Shown: positions 8,681-18,724 of the stretch, in pieces
How the letters are laid out: the number at the start of each line of letters is the position of its first letter
Position numbering within the stretch: position 1 is the first letter of the stretch
NCBI GenBank assembly: GCA_021295155.1
Contig: JAJTJC010000036.1
Coordinates: 496,001-560,000 of the forward strand
DNA: 64,000 nucleotides
Origin: Flavobacteriaceae bacterium D16
Lineage (GTDB): Bacteria > Bacteroidota > Bacteroidia > Flavobacteriales > Flavobacteriaceae
Direction: 5' to 3'
Position numbers and translations under genes: made by a program
Notes under the pieces: model-generated
What the model saw: the letters and a program-made list of their open reading frames with translations, nothing else
What the model was told of the DNA's origin: nothing
Databases searched by the model: none

Positions 8681-10012
8681 TCACCCTAAAAATTGATAGA
8701 AGAGGAATACCGTCATAGCAGCGGAAAAACCAAGTACAAATGTCCCCAGGCTAAAAAGACGATATCCATTGTTTACCTCCATGCCACTCAATTGGGTCAC
8801 CACCCAGAAGAAGCTATCATTGGCATGGGATATCACGGAAGAACCGGCGCCTATGGACAAGACTACCAGGGCCTTTTGTATTTCTGTTTCAAAACCAAGG
8901 GTTGCCATCATAGGCATAAGGATAGAAGCTGTGGTAATCAGTGCAACTGTGGAAGATCCCTGTGCGGTTTTCAAGGCAGCTGCCAGGACAAATGGCAATA
9001 ATATCCCAATATTCCAGGAAGACAATGTAGCCCCCAAGGTTGTTGCTATTCCAGAATCCTGAAGTATTTGTCCGAATATCCCTCCGGCTCCCGTAATCAA
9101 GACTATAGATGCAGCATCTTTAACTGCTTTGCCTACCCATCCTGAAGTTGACAACATTTCATAGGTGAGTTTTTTCGGTAATAAAAGACAGAGAAAAACG
9201 CCAATCAGCAGTGCAATCACCGGCTCTCCCATAAAGGCTACAAGGGACAAAAACAGGGAATCAGCTTCACTCCCCTCCGGATTTAAAACGGACTTGAGGA
9301 TAATCAACAGGATGGGAACGAGAATAGGGATAGAAGACCGCAAGGCACCCGGTCTCTCTGTGACCTCAACGACGGTCGTTTCTTTTTCCTTTCCCCCCAG
9401 AGGATCGATATAAGTCCTGGCAGCATATTTCCTTGCAAAAAGAATTGCCATAAACAGGGCTACAAGGCTAACCGGTATACCAAATCCTATGACCAACCCC
9501 AGGTCGGCTCCAATAATCCCGGCTGCTGCAATAGGTCCGGGTGTGGGTGGTACCAGCGTATGTGAGGCTAATAAACCCAATCCAAGGGCAACTGCCGTAC
9601 CGGCAAGTGATAGTTTGGCTTTTTTACTCAGGCTCTTATTTAGGGGGTGTAAAAGTAAAAAGCCGCTGTCTGCAAAAACCGGTATAGAGACCACGTATCC
9701 AATGAGCCCCATGGCTGCGGTAACTCGCTTTTTGCCTATCAGGGTTAAAACCTTTTCCGCAATAGCAAAGGCCCCTCCCGTCTGTTCCAGAAACGCACCG
9801 ATAATGACTCCAAGGAATATAATCAGGCCAACTTTGCCCAAAGTGTTTCCAAAACCTCCGTTAATGGCGTTTACAATAGTTTCATAGGGCATGCCAGCGA
9901 TAAAACCATAGCCGATAGAAATTAACAGCAGTGCTATAAAAGGATGTACGCGAAACCTGGTGGTCAATACTATGATCAATATAACAGCAACAAGTAAATA
10001 GGCTAGCTCCAT
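8681..10012 (-). CDS. GntP-family permease (gluconate-type H+ symporter)
   Basis: A 443-residue polytopic inner-membrane protein of the GntP family, which takes up gluconate and related sugar acids or hydroxy acids by proton symport. About 12 hydrophobic segments run the full length. Family marks include GGFGNTLGKVGLIIFLG near residue 53-69, the AFLEQTGGA segment, HTLVPPTPGPIAAAG and the late SHANDSFFWVVTQL. No sugar-acid kinase or dehydrogenase is next to it, so the exact substrate is open. It ends convergently to arfB, only 23 nt apart. Confidence 0.93.
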   Translation of the reverse strand: MELAYLLVAVILIIVLTTRFRVHPFIALLLISIGYGFIAGMPYETIVNAINGGFGNTLGKVGLIIFLGVIIGAFLEQTGGAFAIAEKVLTLIGKKRVTAAMGLIGYVVSIPVFADSGFLLLHPLNKSLSKKAKLSLAGTAVALGLGLLASHTLVPPTPGPIAAAGIIGADLGLVIGFGIPVSLVALFMAILFARKYAARTYIDPLGGKEKETTVVEVTERPGALRSSIPILVPILLIILKSVLNPEGSEADSLFLSLVAFMGEPVIALLIGVFLCLLLPKKLTYEMLSTSGWVGKAVKDAASIVLITGAGGIFGQILQDSGIATTLGATLSSWNIGILLPFVLAAALKTAQGSSTVALITTASILMPMMATLGFETEIQKALVVLSIGAGSSVISHANDSFFWVVTQLSGMEVNNGYRLFSLGTFVLGFSAAMTVFLFYQFLG

Positions 10013-10139
10013 AATACTATAATTATATCTTTTGCTTTAAATGTATTTCCTATCCCCCAAACTGGATAAAAATCCTTTGGTTGAAGTTAATAAATGTATC
10101 CGTATTGAATAATCCTTCCGATTACGAATGCGAAGAGCA

Positions 10140-10784
10140 TCAGTATTCCTTGTGATAGAGGTCCGCCAGCTTGTACATTAAATAGGCAACAATAGTTGTT
10201 TCTTTCTGACCGGTACGAAACAGTTCATAAACCAGCTTCTTATTTTCAGCACTGAAAAAGTCCAGGTCATCTGAGCCATACTTGTCAAATGCCTTCCAGG
10301 ATTTGAGCCCTTTCAGCATTTTGCTATGTGCCTGATATCTTCGTTTTGCCGTCTGCAGCCTTTCCCTGAATTCCTCGTCATTGTCTGCTTCTCGATCTTT
10401 TCGTACGGCCAGGAGACGGTCGTATTCTGCCTTAATCCCTGCATCGGCCTCCTCGGCTTCAGAGATGATTCTATAGTAGGCATTTTTAACCCATCCCCCG
10501 TATTCCCTATCAAAAACTTCACGCGTGCGTTCCGAATCCGGAAGAAATACCATTCTTAATTCAGAGGGTCCAACGGCAATATAGCGGAGTTCACTATCTA
10601 TGTAGGTAAATGTTTTGGAAGAACGAAGGGCGTCTTTCCAGGCCTGGGATTGTATTATCTCTTTCCATAACCTCCGGTATTCCCGTTGATACTTCCTTTT
10701 TTTGGAAATACCACATCCTGAAACCATTAAAACCCCTCCAAGAAGAAGCGCTACAATACTTTTTTGAACAGAAATCTTACGCAT
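10140..10784 (-). CDS. Putative lipoprotein of unknown function
   Basis: A 214-residue protein I cannot assign to a family. The N-terminal hydrophobic segment (SIVALLLGGVLMVSG) ends in a lipobox with Cys in VSGCGIS, so it is a predicted lipoprotein. The mature part is highly charged and helical (RKYQREYRRLWKEI, EEFRERLQTAKRR). It starts 9 nt after the FAD-dependent oxidoreductase stop on the same strand, so both genes form an operon. Confidence 0.75.
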   Translation of the reverse strand: MRKISVQKSIVALLLGGVLMVSGCGISKKRKYQREYRRLWKEIIQSQAWKDALRSSKTFTYIDSELRYIAVGPSELRMVFLPDSERTREVFDREYGGWVKNAYYRIISEAEEADAGIKAEYDRLLAVRKDREADNDEEFRERLQTAKRRYQAHSKMLKGLKSWKAFDKYGSDDLDFFSAENKKLVYELFRTGQKETTIVAYLMYKLADLYHKEY

Positions 10785-10793
10785 TAACCCGAG

Positions 10794-11909
10794 CTATTGG
10801 GCTATTTCAGCCAATTCTTTTCCAACAATACTGCCTATAGCAATTCCCATACCCCCCAGGCGTACTCCACAATAGACACCATCCGTTATCTCTTTTATGA
10901 TGGGTTTCTTTAGTGGCCCCACACCCATGATTCCGCTCCATCGGGAGGCTATTTTAACCTCTTTCCCCGGAAGTATAACTTCTTTGAGCAGATATTCCAA
11001 ATGATCCTGCACAAGGCTTGTCTGACCAAACTCCATAGTTTCTTCGGCCTTAAAATCCAGATTTCTTCCTCCGCCAAGTAAAATTTGGTTGCCCACGTTC
11101 CTGAAATAATAGTACCCTTTCTCAAGGTGAAATGTTCCTCGAATATGCAGATCTGTTATAGGTTCAGTAATAAGCACCTGTGCCCGGGCTGGTTTAACCA
11201 AATCACTTAATATTTTTGAGGTAAAACCATTGGTTGCTATCAGCAATTTAGTTGATTTAAATTCGAATTCCTGAGTGCACACCCTAACCCCATCCGAAAC
11301 GTTCTCATATTCTTTTACGCATACCCCATTAAGCACCAATACCCCAAGTGCCTGTACTTTCTTTAGCAGGGATACGATCATACTGCCCGTATCGATCTGC
11401 CCTTCATTAGGATTGGTGATGTAATGGTCAATTATCTTGTCGAAACCGCAGGAATTGGGAAGCTTATGAAAAGTATTGGGGCCAAAAATGGGACTTACCA
11501 GTTTATTTATCGCTACCAAAGCCTCTAAACAGTGGTCATACAATTCCTTATCCTTGTTCAGGAATAACTCATGCCCCCCTCCTTTTTGGTACCCCAGGGC
11601 CTTATCGCCCAGTTGCTCCCTAAGTAAGAGGATTCCACGGTAACGTTTTTCCACAAGGCTGAGGACTTCATCTTCGCTGTGGTTTTGCAAATCATCAAGG
11701 ATTTCTGAAATACTTCCAAAACAGGCAAATCCTGCATTTTTAGTACTAGCTCCCTGGGGTAATATGCCTTTTTCAATAACCAGGACTTTAGCTTCTGGAA
11801 AGTTTTGCTTTAAATGAAGTGCACAGGTTAATCCAACAATACCGCTTCCTACCACAGTATAATCTACATCCGAAAACCAACTCTTATGTTCCCAGTAACT
11901 CAGTTCCAT
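10794..11909 (-). CDS. FAD-dependent oxidoreductase (DAO family)
   Basis: A 371-residue flavoprotein of the D-amino-acid oxidase/glycine oxidase superfamily. The dinucleotide-binding motif VVGSGIVGL lies at about residues 19-27, and the C-terminal FAD/substrate block GVYCGVRLGGMGIAIG is typical. The substrate is unknown but is probably an amine or amino acid. The ATG at 11907-11909 is chosen; a TTG two codons upstream would place the start against the accC terminator. The gene begins directly behind that terminator and is followed by a lipoprotein gene in the same operon. Confidence 0.88.
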   Translation of the reverse strand: MELSYWEHKSWFSDVDYTVVGSGIVGLTCALHLKQNFPEAKVLVIEKGILPQGASTKNAGFACFGSISEILDDLQNHSEDEVLSLVEKRYRGILLLREQLGDKALGYQKGGGHELFLNKDKELYDHCLEALVAINKLVSPIFGPNTFHKLPNSCGFDKIIDHYITNPNEGQIDTGSMIVSLLKKVQALGVLVLNGVCVKEYENVSDGVRVCTQEFEFKSTKLLIATNGFTSKILSDLVKPARAQVLITEPITDLHIRGTFHLEKGYYYFRNVGNQILLGGGRNLDFKAEETMEFGQTSLVQDHLEYLLKEVILPGKEVKIASRWSGIMGVGPLKKPIIKEITDGVYCGVRLGGMGIAIGSIVGKELAEIAQ

Positions 11910-11915
11910 TGCCAA

Positions 11916-11941
11916 AAAACTCCGATCGAAATCGGAGTTTT
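11916..11941 (-). terminator. Intrinsic terminator after accC
   Basis: On the minus strand the stem AAAACTCCGAT / ATCGGAGTTTT has a 4-nt loop and runs into TTTTTTGG. It ends the fabH-accB-accC transcript, 12 nt after the accC stop, and directly precedes the FAD oxidoreductase start. Confidence 0.88.
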
Positions 11942-11953
11942 ATATTATTTGGA

Positions 11954-13303
11954 TTATTCTTCTTCAGGTTTGATCTCAAAGTCCTCCATAAACTTGGTAG
12001 TATAATTACCTGCGAGGTAATCGGGGTGTTCCATCAGCTGGCGATGGAAGGGTATCGTTGTTTTCACTCCTTCGATCACGAATTCCTCAAGAGCCCTTTT
12101 CATTTTATTGATGGCTTCTTCCCTTGTCTGGGCCGAGGTGATCAATTTAGCAATCATGGAATCATAGTGAGGTGGAATAGTATAACCACTATACACATGG
12201 GTATCCAGCCTTACTCCGTGGCCCCCTGGGGGGTGCAAAGTAGTAATCCGTCCGGGTGAAGGTCTGAAGTCGTTATAAGGGTCTTCAGCATTGATCCGGC
12301 ATTCAATGGAATGTAATTTAGGATAGTAATTCTTCCCGGAAATTGGCACTCCACCAGCTACAAGGATTTGTTCCCGAATGAGGTCGTAATCCACTACCTG
12401 TTCGGTAATGGGGTGTTCTACCTGAATTCTGGTGTTCATTTCCATGAAGTAGAATTCGCGGTGTTTATCGACCAGGAATTCTATGGTTCCGGCCCCTTCG
12501 TACTTGATATATTCAGCTGCACGTATAGCTGCTTCCCCCATGGCTTCCCTAAGATTGTCTGTCATAAAAGGAGAGGGAGTTTCTTCCGTAAGTTTCTGGT
12601 GACGTCGTTGTATGGAGCAGTCACGCTCAGAAAGGTGGCAGGCATTTCCAAACTGGTCGCCAATTATTTGAATCTCAATATGCCGGGGTTCTTCAATAAG
12701 TTTTTCCATATACATCCCCCCATTGCCAAAAGCAGCAACGGCTTCCTGTACTGCACTCTCAAAAGCAGCTTCGAGCTGTTCTTCGCTGAAGATAGCCCGC
12801 ATTCCCTTTCCTCCACCACCTGCGGTGGCTTTGATCATAACGGGATAACCCATCTTTTTTGCTACCTTCTTGGCATCCTTGGCATCCTTAAGCAATCCTT
12901 CTGAACCGGGTATTGTTGGAACGCCGGCTTTTTTCATGGTTTCCTTGGCCGTAGCTTTGTCTCCCATCTTTTCAATATGCTCCCCTGTTGCACCGATAAA
13001 CTTAATATCGTGTTCTGCACAGATCCTGGAGAACTTGGCATTTTCAGACAGGAACCCATAGCCTGGATGGATAGCATCCGCATTGGTTATTTCTGCAGCG
13101 GCAATGATATTAGGAATTTTCAAGTAAGACTGGCTACTTGGAGGAGGGCCAATACATACGGCCTCATCTGCAAACCTCACGTGAAGGCTTTCTTCATCGG
13201 CTTTGGAATATACCGCAACGGTCTTTATCCCCATCTCTTTACAGGTTCTGATGATGCGCATCGCAATCTCACCCCTGTTTGCAATAAGTATTTTTTTAAA
13301 CAT
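11954..13303 (-). CDS. accC: Acetyl-CoA carboxylase, biotin carboxylase subunit
   Basis: A 449-residue ATP-grasp enzyme that carboxylates the biotin on AccB in the first step of fatty-acid synthesis. The N-terminal domain starts [16 protein letters not shown]. The ATP-grasp glycine loop is [12 protein letters not shown], and the catalytic region contains [12 protein letters not shown]. The length is normal for stand-alone AccC. It is the last gene of the fabH-accB-accC run, 90 nt after accB, and is followed by a strong terminator. Confidence 0.97.
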   Translation of the reverse strand: MFKKILIANRGEIAMRIIRTCKEMGIKTVAVYSKADEESLHVRFADEAVCIGPPPSSQSYLKIPNIIAAAEITNADAIHPGYGFLSENAKFSRICAEHDIKFIGATGEHIEKMGDKATAKETMKKAGVPTIPGSEGLLKDAKDAKKVAKKMGYPVMIKATAGGGGKGMRAIFSEEQLEAAFESAVQEAVAAFGNGGMYMEKLIEEPRHIEIQIIGDQFGNACHLSERDCSIQRRHQKLTEETPSPFMTDNLREAMGEAAIRAAEYIKYEGAGTIEFLVDKHREFYFMEMNTRIQVEHPITEQVVDYDLIREQILVAGGVPISGKNYYPKLHSIECRINAEDPYNDFRPSPGRITTLHPPGGHGVRLDTHVYSGYTIPPHYDSMIAKLITSAQTREEAINKMKRALEEFVIEGVKTTIPFHRQLMEHPDYLAGNYTTKFMEDFEIKPEEE

Positions 13304-13393
13304 AACCTTTTTGTTTATTCCCTTACCCTTTTTTGGTGTAGAGGACCGGAACCTAAAAGAGATCCGGAGCCTGCTAAGGAATGATTCAGGAGA

Positions 13394-13882
13394 TTAAGAA
13401 GGATCAACGAGGAATAAGGGCTGATCAAATTCGACCGGAGAAGAGTCTTCTACGAGAACCTTAACAATCTTACCAGACACCTCAGATTCAATATCGTTGA
13501 AGAGCTTCATCGCCTCAATAACACAAAGTACATCTCCTTTGGATATGTTAGCTCCTACCTCAACAAAAGCTGGTTTGTCCGGAGATGGCTTACGGTAAAA
13601 CGTTCCAATAATTGGCGATTTAATAGTAATGTATTTTGAGTCCTCATCTGCTTCCGCAGCTGGTTTCTCTGAAGCAGCAGCTGCTTCAGATGGAGCAGCC
13701 GGCATCACTGGTTGTGCCATGGGCTGTGCCATCGGAATCTGCTGGACGAAGGTGGTTTCAGGGCTTCCCCCTGTTGCACCTGTTCGGATGGTAATCTTGA
13801 TATCTTCAGTCTCAAGCTTTACCTCACTCGCTCCCGATTTGGCAACGAATCTTATTAAACTTTGAATCTCCTTAATATCCAT
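13394..13882 (-). CDS. accB: Biotin carboxyl carrier protein of acetyl-CoA carboxylase
   Basis: A 162-residue BCCP. The C-terminal biotinyl domain holds the target lysine K126 in [12 protein letters not shown] flexible Ala/Pro-rich linker (about residues 50-80) joins it to the N-terminal dimerisation segment. The biotin domain has the thumb-containing region ([21 protein letters not shown]) typical of AccB. It sits 26 nt downstream of fabH and upstream of accC in the same operon. Confidence 0.97.
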   Translation of the reverse strand: MDIKEIQSLIRFVAKSGASEVKLETEDIKITIRTGATGGSPETTFVQQIPMAQPMAQPVMPAAPSEAAAASEKPAAEADEDSKYITIKSPIIGTFYRKPSPDKPAFVEVGANISKGDVLCVIEAMKLFNDIESEVSGKIVKVLVEDSSPVEFDQPLFLVDPS

Positions 13883-13908
13883 CGAATTAGGTTTTATAGT
13901 TAGTACGA

Positions 13909-14904
13909 TTAGCTGTTATAGGCCCATTTCAAATATATCGCTCCCCAGGTGAACCCACCCCCAAAAGCAGCAAAAACCAGGTTGTCTCCCTTCTTTAATT
14001 GCTTTTCATAATCATGCAAAAGTAGCGGCAGGGTCGCGGAAGTGGTATTTCCATACCTTTCTATATTCATCATAACCTTGGCTTCTTCCAGTTCCATTCG
14101 TCTTGCCGTGGCATCAATAATACGTTTATTTGCCTGATGTGGCACTAACCACTGCACGTCATCATGAGTAAGGTCATTACGTTCCATGATCTTGGCCGCT
14201 ACATCGGCCATATTTGAGACCGCAAATTTGAATACGGATTTCCCATCCTGAAATACAAAATGCTTCTTATTCTTAACCGTTTCTTCAGAAGGCGGCATTA
14301 AGGAACCTCCTGCCTCGATCTTTAGATATTCCCTGCCGGTACCGTCTGATCGCAAATATTCATCAATTAGCCCAAAGCCTTCTGTATTGGGTTCAAATAA
14401 AACTGCCCCGGCGCCATCTCCAAAGATAATACAGGTTGTACGGTCTGTATAATCAAGAATTGAAGACATCTTATCGGCTCCAATTAGCAATACTTTCTTG
14501 TACCTTCCCGATTCAATATAGCGAGCCGCCGTTGACATTCCATACAGGAAATTGGAACAGGCCGCCTGCAAATCATATGCAAAAGCATTTGTAGCTCCGA
14601 TCTTAGAGGCCACATACACTGCCGTTGAAGCAACGGGCATATCAGGGGTAGCGGTGCCCAACAGCACCAGGTCTATCTCCTTTGGATCAAGATTCTGCTT
14701 AGCAATGAGATCCTCTGCCGCTTTTATAGCCAAATACGAAGTACCCTTATCCTTGTCTTTTAGTATTCTTCGTTCCTGAATCCCTGTTCTTGTGGTAATC
14801 CATTCATCCGAAGTATCTACCATGGTCTCCAACACTTTGTTGGTCAACCTGAAGTCGGGGAGATATGCCCCTACAGCTGTAATAGCTGCTGTGATTTTGC
14901 TCAT
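13909..14904 (-). CDS. fabH: Beta-ketoacyl-ACP synthase III
   Basis: A 331-residue thiolase-fold enzyme that condenses acetyl- or branched acyl-CoA with malonyl-ACP to begin fatty-acid synthesis. The catalytic cysteine is C116 in [11 protein letters not shown]; the histidine lies in [11 protein letters not shown] and the asparagine in [10 protein letters not shown], completing the Cys-His-Asn triad. It lies between rpmF and accB. A terminator hairpin stands between rpmF and this gene, so fabH-accB-accC may be expressed partly by read-through or from an internal promoter. Confidence 0.96.
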   Translation of the reverse strand: MSKITAAITAVGAYLPDFRLTNKVLETMVDTSDEWITTRTGIQERRILKDKDKGTSYLAIKAAEDLIAKQNLDPKEIDLVLLGTATPDMPVASTAVYVASKIGATNAFAYDLQAACSNFLYGMSTAARYIESGRYKKVLLIGADKMSSILDYTDRTTCIIFGDGAGAVLFEPNTEGFGLIDEYLRSDGTGREYLKIEAGGSLMPPSEETVKNKKHFVFQDGKSVFKFAVSNMADVAAKIMERNDLTHDDVQWLVPHQANKRIIDATARRMELEEAKVMMNIERYGNTTSATLPLLLHDYEKQLKKGDNLVFAAFGGGFTWGAIYLKWAYNS

Positions 14905-15027
14905 GCTAAGGGTGGTTTTTTATACATAAAACCTTCAAAATGGCTCGAAAAGCGGTGAAAATTAGTGATTTTTCACGACTTTCCAGCGAAAATGGTGCAT
15001 TTCTGACCGAATGCTCTCCATAAAAAA

Positions 15028-15049
15028 ACTCCCACTAAAAAGTGGGAGT
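15028..15049 (-). terminator. Terminator or attenuator between rpmF and fabH
   Basis: ACTCCCACT and AGTGGGAGT form a perfect 9-bp stem with a 4-nt loop, followed on the minus strand by TTTTTTT. It lies 22 nt after the rpmF stop, inside the otherwise collinear operon. Confidence 0.85.
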
Positions 15050-15070
15050 CTCTAAGCTTATATTGAATTC

Positions 15071-15268
15071 CTATTCGCTGGCCTCTTCGTTCTTGTCAAC
15101 CAGAACTTGTCCGCGATAGTATAATTTTCCTTCGTGCCAGTGTGCCCTGTGAAACTGGTGCAATTCTCCTGTAGATGGATCTTTGGCAAGGGTTGGAGCA
15201 GAAGCTTTATAATGCGTTCTTCTCTTGTCTCTCCTTGTTTTAGATATTTTACGTTTAGGATGTGCCAT
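15071..15268 (-). CDS. rpmF: 50S ribosomal protein L32
   Basis: A 65-residue L32 protein. It starts [22 protein letters not shown], as usual for the family. The zinc cysteines of many L32 proteins are absent here, which is the C-minus form and normal for this lineage. It follows yceD by 8 nt and precedes fabH, the widespread yceD-rpmF-fab arrangement that couples ribosome and lipid genes. Confidence 0.97.
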   Translation of the reverse strand: MAHPKRKISKTRRDKRRTHYKASAPTLAKDPSTGELHQFHRAHWHEGKLYYRGQVLVDKNEEASE

Positions 15269-15276
15269 CGTGCAAC

Positions 15277-15810
15277 TTATTTATCCGTTAATAAATTTTT
15301 TAATGCATCCCACCTGGGATCCGTTTTATCTTGATCTTTCTTTGTTTCTTTTGGTTGAAGTTCGTCTAAACGCTTCAGAACTTCAGATTCCAGGCTTCCA
15401 TCAAGAACCCCTGGATGTACTCTTTTTTGTGGTACCGCAAGAACTAACATTTCATAGATCAGCTGAGCTATGTTGATTTGATGTTCTCCATGAGGAATGA
15501 TCAGGATTTCATCGTCCTCATCGTTGTACTCCTCACCAAATTTAACCACAAGTTCCATGGTGCCCGATACAGGCTGGTCAAAGGGTTCATTCGTAAGGTC
15601 ACAATCAACATTTACTGTTCCCTCAGCGTGCATCTCTAATTCCAACATGGTACTCATACGATTCAGTAACACTACCAGATCAATGGCAGCATCATTGAAT
15701 TCGCGATAACCAAAAGATTCAAAGAACGAATTATCAACCTTGTAATCAAACTGGTGTTTTCCTTGTTTTAATCCCGAGAAAGGAATACTGTATTCCTTGT
15801 GCTTCTCCAT
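15277..15810 (-). CDS. yceD: YceD-family protein (DUF177)
   Basis: A 177-residue DUF177 protein. E. coli YceD is linked to 23S rRNA accumulation, and the gene regularly precedes rpmF. The visible core is [14 protein letters not shown], with the metal-type cysteine reduced to one, followed by the C-terminal [20 protein letters not shown] block and a final [10 protein letters not shown]. It is the first gene of the yceD-rpmF transcript and has the best promoter of the window 25 nt upstream. Confidence 0.9.
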   Translation of the reverse strand: MEKHKEYSIPFSGLKQGKHQFDYKVDNSFFESFGYREFNDAAIDLVVLLNRMSTMLELEMHAEGTVNVDCDLTNEPFDQPVSGTMELVVKFGEEYNDEDDEILIIPHGEHQINIAQLIYEMLVLAVPQKRVHPGVLDGSLESEVLKRLDELQPKETKKDQDKTDPRWDALKNLLTDK

Positions 15811-15834
15811 ACATTAACACTAGTTTAAGGCGTG

Positions 15835-15864
15835 CAAAGATACTTTTTTTTTCCAATAACACAA
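15835..15864 (-). promoter_or_regulatory. Promoter of the yceD-rpmF(-fabH-accB-accC) operon
   Basis: On the minus strand TTG (15864-15862), a 19-nt spacer and TATCTTTG (15842-15835) reproduce the Bacteroidota sigma consensus TTG-N19-TAnnTTTG exactly. The -7 box ends 24 nt before the yceD ATG. Confidence 0.7.
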
Positions 15865-15916
15865 TTGAAAAGCAAAGATATTTCGCTGACTCTCAGCTTA
15901 GCACCTAATGCGCATT

Positions 15917-16966
15917 TTACCGCTTTAGTTTTTGTTTTTTCAAGGGGTTAGCTGTTAGCTCCTGGTATTCAATCCTATTTTTATAAATCTGCAGGGCCAT
16001 AAATACAGCTTCCTTAAATGAGCTCTCGTCTGCAATTCCCTTTCCGGCAATATCCAAAGCGGTTCCATGGTCCGGAGAAGTACGCACCCTAGCAAGACCA
16101 GCAGTATAATTGACACCTTTCCCGAAAGCAAGTGTTTTAAATGGTATCAAGCCCTGGTCATGATAAGCCGCCACCACCGCATCAAACTGCATGTAGGTAC
16201 TTGAACCAAAGAATCCATCAGCCGCATAAGGGCCATAAACCAGATGCCCTTCATTCACAAGAGCCTGAAGGGTAGGTTTCATTACTTTTTCGTCCTCCTC
16301 CCCTATAACGCCATCATCTCCGCTATGAGGGTTAATCCCCAAAACAGCAATTCGGGGCTTTCGAATGCCAAAATCCATCTTAAGAGATTGCTCTACCAGT
16401 AGAATTTTTTTCCGGATAAGCTCCGGGGTTATTGTATCGGCAACATCTTTTACCGCAACGTGATCTGTTAGCAACCCTACTTTCAACTTGTCGGTAACCA
16501 TAAACATCAGGCTGTCTCCCTGCAGTTGCTGGGCCAGATAATCGGTATGCCCGGGAAATCCGTAATCCTTGTCCTGAATATTCTTTTTGTTGATCGGCGC
16601 TGTAACCAACACATCTATTTCTTCTTTCTTAAGAGCATTTACTGCAGCCCTTAAGGATTTGATCGCAAACGTGCCGGCTTCCTTTTCTTCTGCACCAAAA
16701 TGAATTTCTGGAGCTTCTTTCCAAACATTGACCACATTGATCTTTCCAGGAATAGCCTTTGACGGATCCTCGATACCCGTGAACTGAATGTTTAAGCTAA
16801 GGGTATTTTTTAAATGGGATACCGTTTTATTCCCGGCAAAGATAACAGGTGTGCAAAAATCAAGCATTCTATTATCTTCAAAGGTTTTCAGTGCAACCTC
16901 TCCCCCTATTCCATTTAGGTCCCCTATAGAAATACCGAGCTTTATTTTACTCTTTTCCTTCACCAT
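15917..16966 (-). CDS. pdxA: 4-hydroxythreonine-4-phosphate dehydrogenase PdxA
   Basis: A 349-residue NAD-dependent enzyme of the DXP-dependent pyridoxal-phosphate pathway. Family marks include GISIGDLNGIGGEV near the N-terminus, VTAPINKKNI, FPGHTDYLA, AYHDQGLIPFK and GTALDIAGKGIAD; the metal-binding histidines lie in the GHTD and YHDQG blocks. The ATG at 16964-16966 (MVKEKSKIKL) is chosen over a TTG 30 nt upstream. The gene is divergent from ribE, with only about 56 nt between the starts. Confidence 0.95.
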   Translation of the reverse strand: MVKEKSKIKLGISIGDLNGIGGEVALKTFEDNRMLDFCTPVIFAGNKTVSHLKNTLSLNIQFTGIEDPSKAIPGKINVVNVWKEAPEIHFGAEEKEAGTFAIKSLRAAVNALKKEEIDVLVTAPINKKNIQDKDYGFPGHTDYLAQQLQGDSLMFMVTDKLKVGLLTDHVAVKDVADTITPELIRKKILLVEQSLKMDFGIRKPRIAVLGINPHSGDDGVIGEEDEKVMKPTLQALVNEGHLVYGPYAADGFFGSSTYMQFDAVVAAYHDQGLIPFKTLAFGKGVNYTAGLARVRTSPDHGTALDIAGKGIADESSFKEAVFMALQIYKNRIEYQELTANPLKKQKLKR

Positions 16967-16984
16967 TATTCCCCGTTTAAGTCT

Positions 16985-16992
16985 TAATTTTG
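16985..16992 (+). promoter_or_regulatory. Candidate -7 box of the ribE promoter
   Basis: TAATTTTG fits TAnnTTTG exactly, 30 nt before the ribE ATG in the short divergent pdxA-ribE gap. A matching -33 TTG is not obvious. Confidence 0.45.
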
Positions 16993-17022
16993 TCAAGCAA
17001 AACTACTTATTTTCAACGATAC

Positions 17023-17613
17023 ATGTTTACTGGAATAATTGAAAGCCTGGGTCAGGTTAAACAACTGGAAAAAGAAGAAGGAAACCTGCACATTACCATC
17101 AGTGCAGATATTGCCTCAGAATTAAAAATAGACCAGAGTGTTGCCCATAACGGGGTTTGTCTTACCGTAGTGGAGGTCTCCGGGGATACTTACCGGGTAA
17201 CCGCTATTGATGAAACCTTACAAAAGAGTAATTTGGGTCATTTACAATTGGGTGATGGCGTTAACCTGGAACGTGCTATGGTTTTAGGAAGCCGATTAGA
17301 CGGGCACATTGTTCAGGGGCATGTTGACCAAACAGCAGTATGTATCGGGGTGGAAACCCTAGAAGGCAGTTGGGTCTATACGTTTGAATACGATCCCAAA
17401 TTAAACAATGTTACCATTGAAAAAGGTTCCATTACTGTAGATGGAGTGAGCCTAACGGTAGTCGATTCCCGTGAGCATACGTTTAATGTGGCCATCATCC
17501 CCTACACTTATGAAAATACCCGATTTAAAGAATACAAAAAGGGAAGCGTAGTAAACCTGGAATTTGATGTGATTGGAAAATATGTTGCTCGCTTACTGGA
17601 ATTACAAAAGTAG
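17023..17613 (+). CDS. ribE: Riboflavin synthase, alpha subunit
   Basis: A 196-residue enzyme that converts two molecules of 6,7-dimethyl-8-ribityllumazine to riboflavin. It contains two tandem lumazine-binding halves with the matching motifs AHNGVCLTVVEV and TVDGVSLTVVDS. The start is the conserved MFTGIIESLG at 17023; an ATG 33 nt upstream overlaps the promoter and is rejected. There is no room for an FMN riboswitch. The gene ends convergently with the acyltransferase-like gene, 18 nt apart. Confidence 0.97.
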   Translation: MFTGIIESLGQVKQLEKEEGNLHITISADIASELKIDQSVAHNGVCLTVVEVSGDTYRVTAIDETLQKSNLGHLQLGDGVNLERAMVLGSRLDGHIVQGHVDQTAVCIGVETLEGSWVYTFEYDPKLNNVTIEKGSITVDGVSLTVVDSREHTFNVAIIPYTYENTRFKEYKKGSVVNLEFDVIGKYVARLLELQK

Positions 17614-17631
17614 CTTGCCCTTTGCCGCTTC

Positions 17632-18720
17632 TTAAACCTTGATGAATATCTTTTTGCGATACATCACGTAGGCCACTAGTAAATAGAATCCGATAACACA
17701 AAGGCCATAAAGCAGGGAGGATAGTTTTAGTGCCATAAAATCGTGCACAAAAAGGTTTTCAAAAAGCCATCCATGCACAGAAGTGTCCTGATTTACTCTT
17801 AACTGGTAGAAAAGCGAAGTAATAAAGCTGGAAAGAAAGTACACCGTAATGGCGTTGGCTCCGGCATATCTGAAAATACTCCCAAAACGAAATCCCAGAA
17901 CATCGGTGAGGAAATAGATGGCAGACAAGAACAAGCTGGCCCATCCGGCGGTTACCAGAACATAGCTGCTGGTCCATAAGGCCTTATTGATGGGAAATGT
18001 AAGATCCCACAAATTGCCAAGTAAAATCAATAGTATCCCCATACCAGCCATTATCCATTCCTTGTTCTTTTTCTTACTTACCAGAATAAGACCAGTAAAA
18101 ACTCCGAAAAGGGCGGTTGCAATGGATGGAAGGGTGCTCAGAAGACCCTCTGGGTCATAATCTGCCTTATACATATGGGTGCCAAACACCTTCAGGTCTA
18201 TATAATTGGCCCAATTGTTGGGGGCGCGTTCAAAGCTTGGTTCCATTCCATTCAAGGGAATGTACCCCAGCCAGATCCAGTAGCCCAACAGCAAAACCAA
18301 GCACACCCCAACGAGTGCTTTCCAATTTAGGTTGAGAAAGAGTATTGCGGTAAAAAAGAATACTACCCCTATACGTTGCAGCACACCGGGGAATCGAATA
18401 TCTGCAAAATCACGAATAAAGGGGAAACTCACGATAAAGGCACCAAGAAAAAGGCCCAAACCTAAAAGCTTTAAGGTTCGTACAGATATTTTCTTGTAGG
18501 TAGCTGCATTTGGAGTTTTATTGCGGTAGGCAAAAACAATAGAGGTCCCTACAATAAAAAGGAAAAATGGAAATACCAGATCTGTGGGTGTATAACCGTG
18601 CCATTCTGCGTGTAGGAGGGGGGCATATACATCGGTCCAGGTACCTGGCGTATTGACCAGGATCATCAGGACAATAGTCAACCCCCGGAAAATATCTACC
18701 GAGATAATTCTTTCTTTCAT
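17632..18720 (-). CDS. HGSNAT/NagX-like transmembrane acyltransferase (DUF1624/DUF5009)
   Basis: A 362-residue protein with about 10 membrane helices. The opening RIISVDIFRGLTIVLMILVN and the following LHAEWHGYTPTDLVFPFFLF are characteristic of the family of human heparan-alpha-glucosaminide acetyltransferase and bacterial NagX. The histidine in AEWHG corresponds to the region that carries the acetyl group across the membrane in HGSNAT. A role in N-acetylating an amino sugar is inferred only. The gene starts 4 nt after the upstream sodium:solute symporter, so the two are one operon and may act on the same sugar. Confidence 0.88.
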   Translation of the reverse strand: MKERIISVDIFRGLTIVLMILVNTPGTWTDVYAPLLHAEWHGYTPTDLVFPFFLFIVGTSIVFAYRNKTPNAATYKKISVRTLKLLGLGLFLGAFIVSFPFIRDFADIRFPGVLQRIGVVFFFTAILFLNLNWKALVGVCLVLLLGYWIWLGYIPLNGMEPSFERAPNNWANYIDLKVFGTHMYKADYDPEGLLSTLPSIATALFGVFTGLILVSKKKNKEWIMAGMGILLILLGNLWDLTFPINKALWTSSYVLVTAGWASLFLSAIYFLTDVLGFRFGSIFRYAGANAITVYFLSSFITSLFYQLRVNQDTSVHGWLFENLFVHDFMALKLSSLLYGLCVIGFYLLVAYVMYRKKIFIKV

Positions 18721-18724
18721 AGTA

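Noticed and set aside
16967-17022. FMN riboswitch before ribE
   Set aside because: Only about 56 nt separate the divergent starts, too short for the RFN element.
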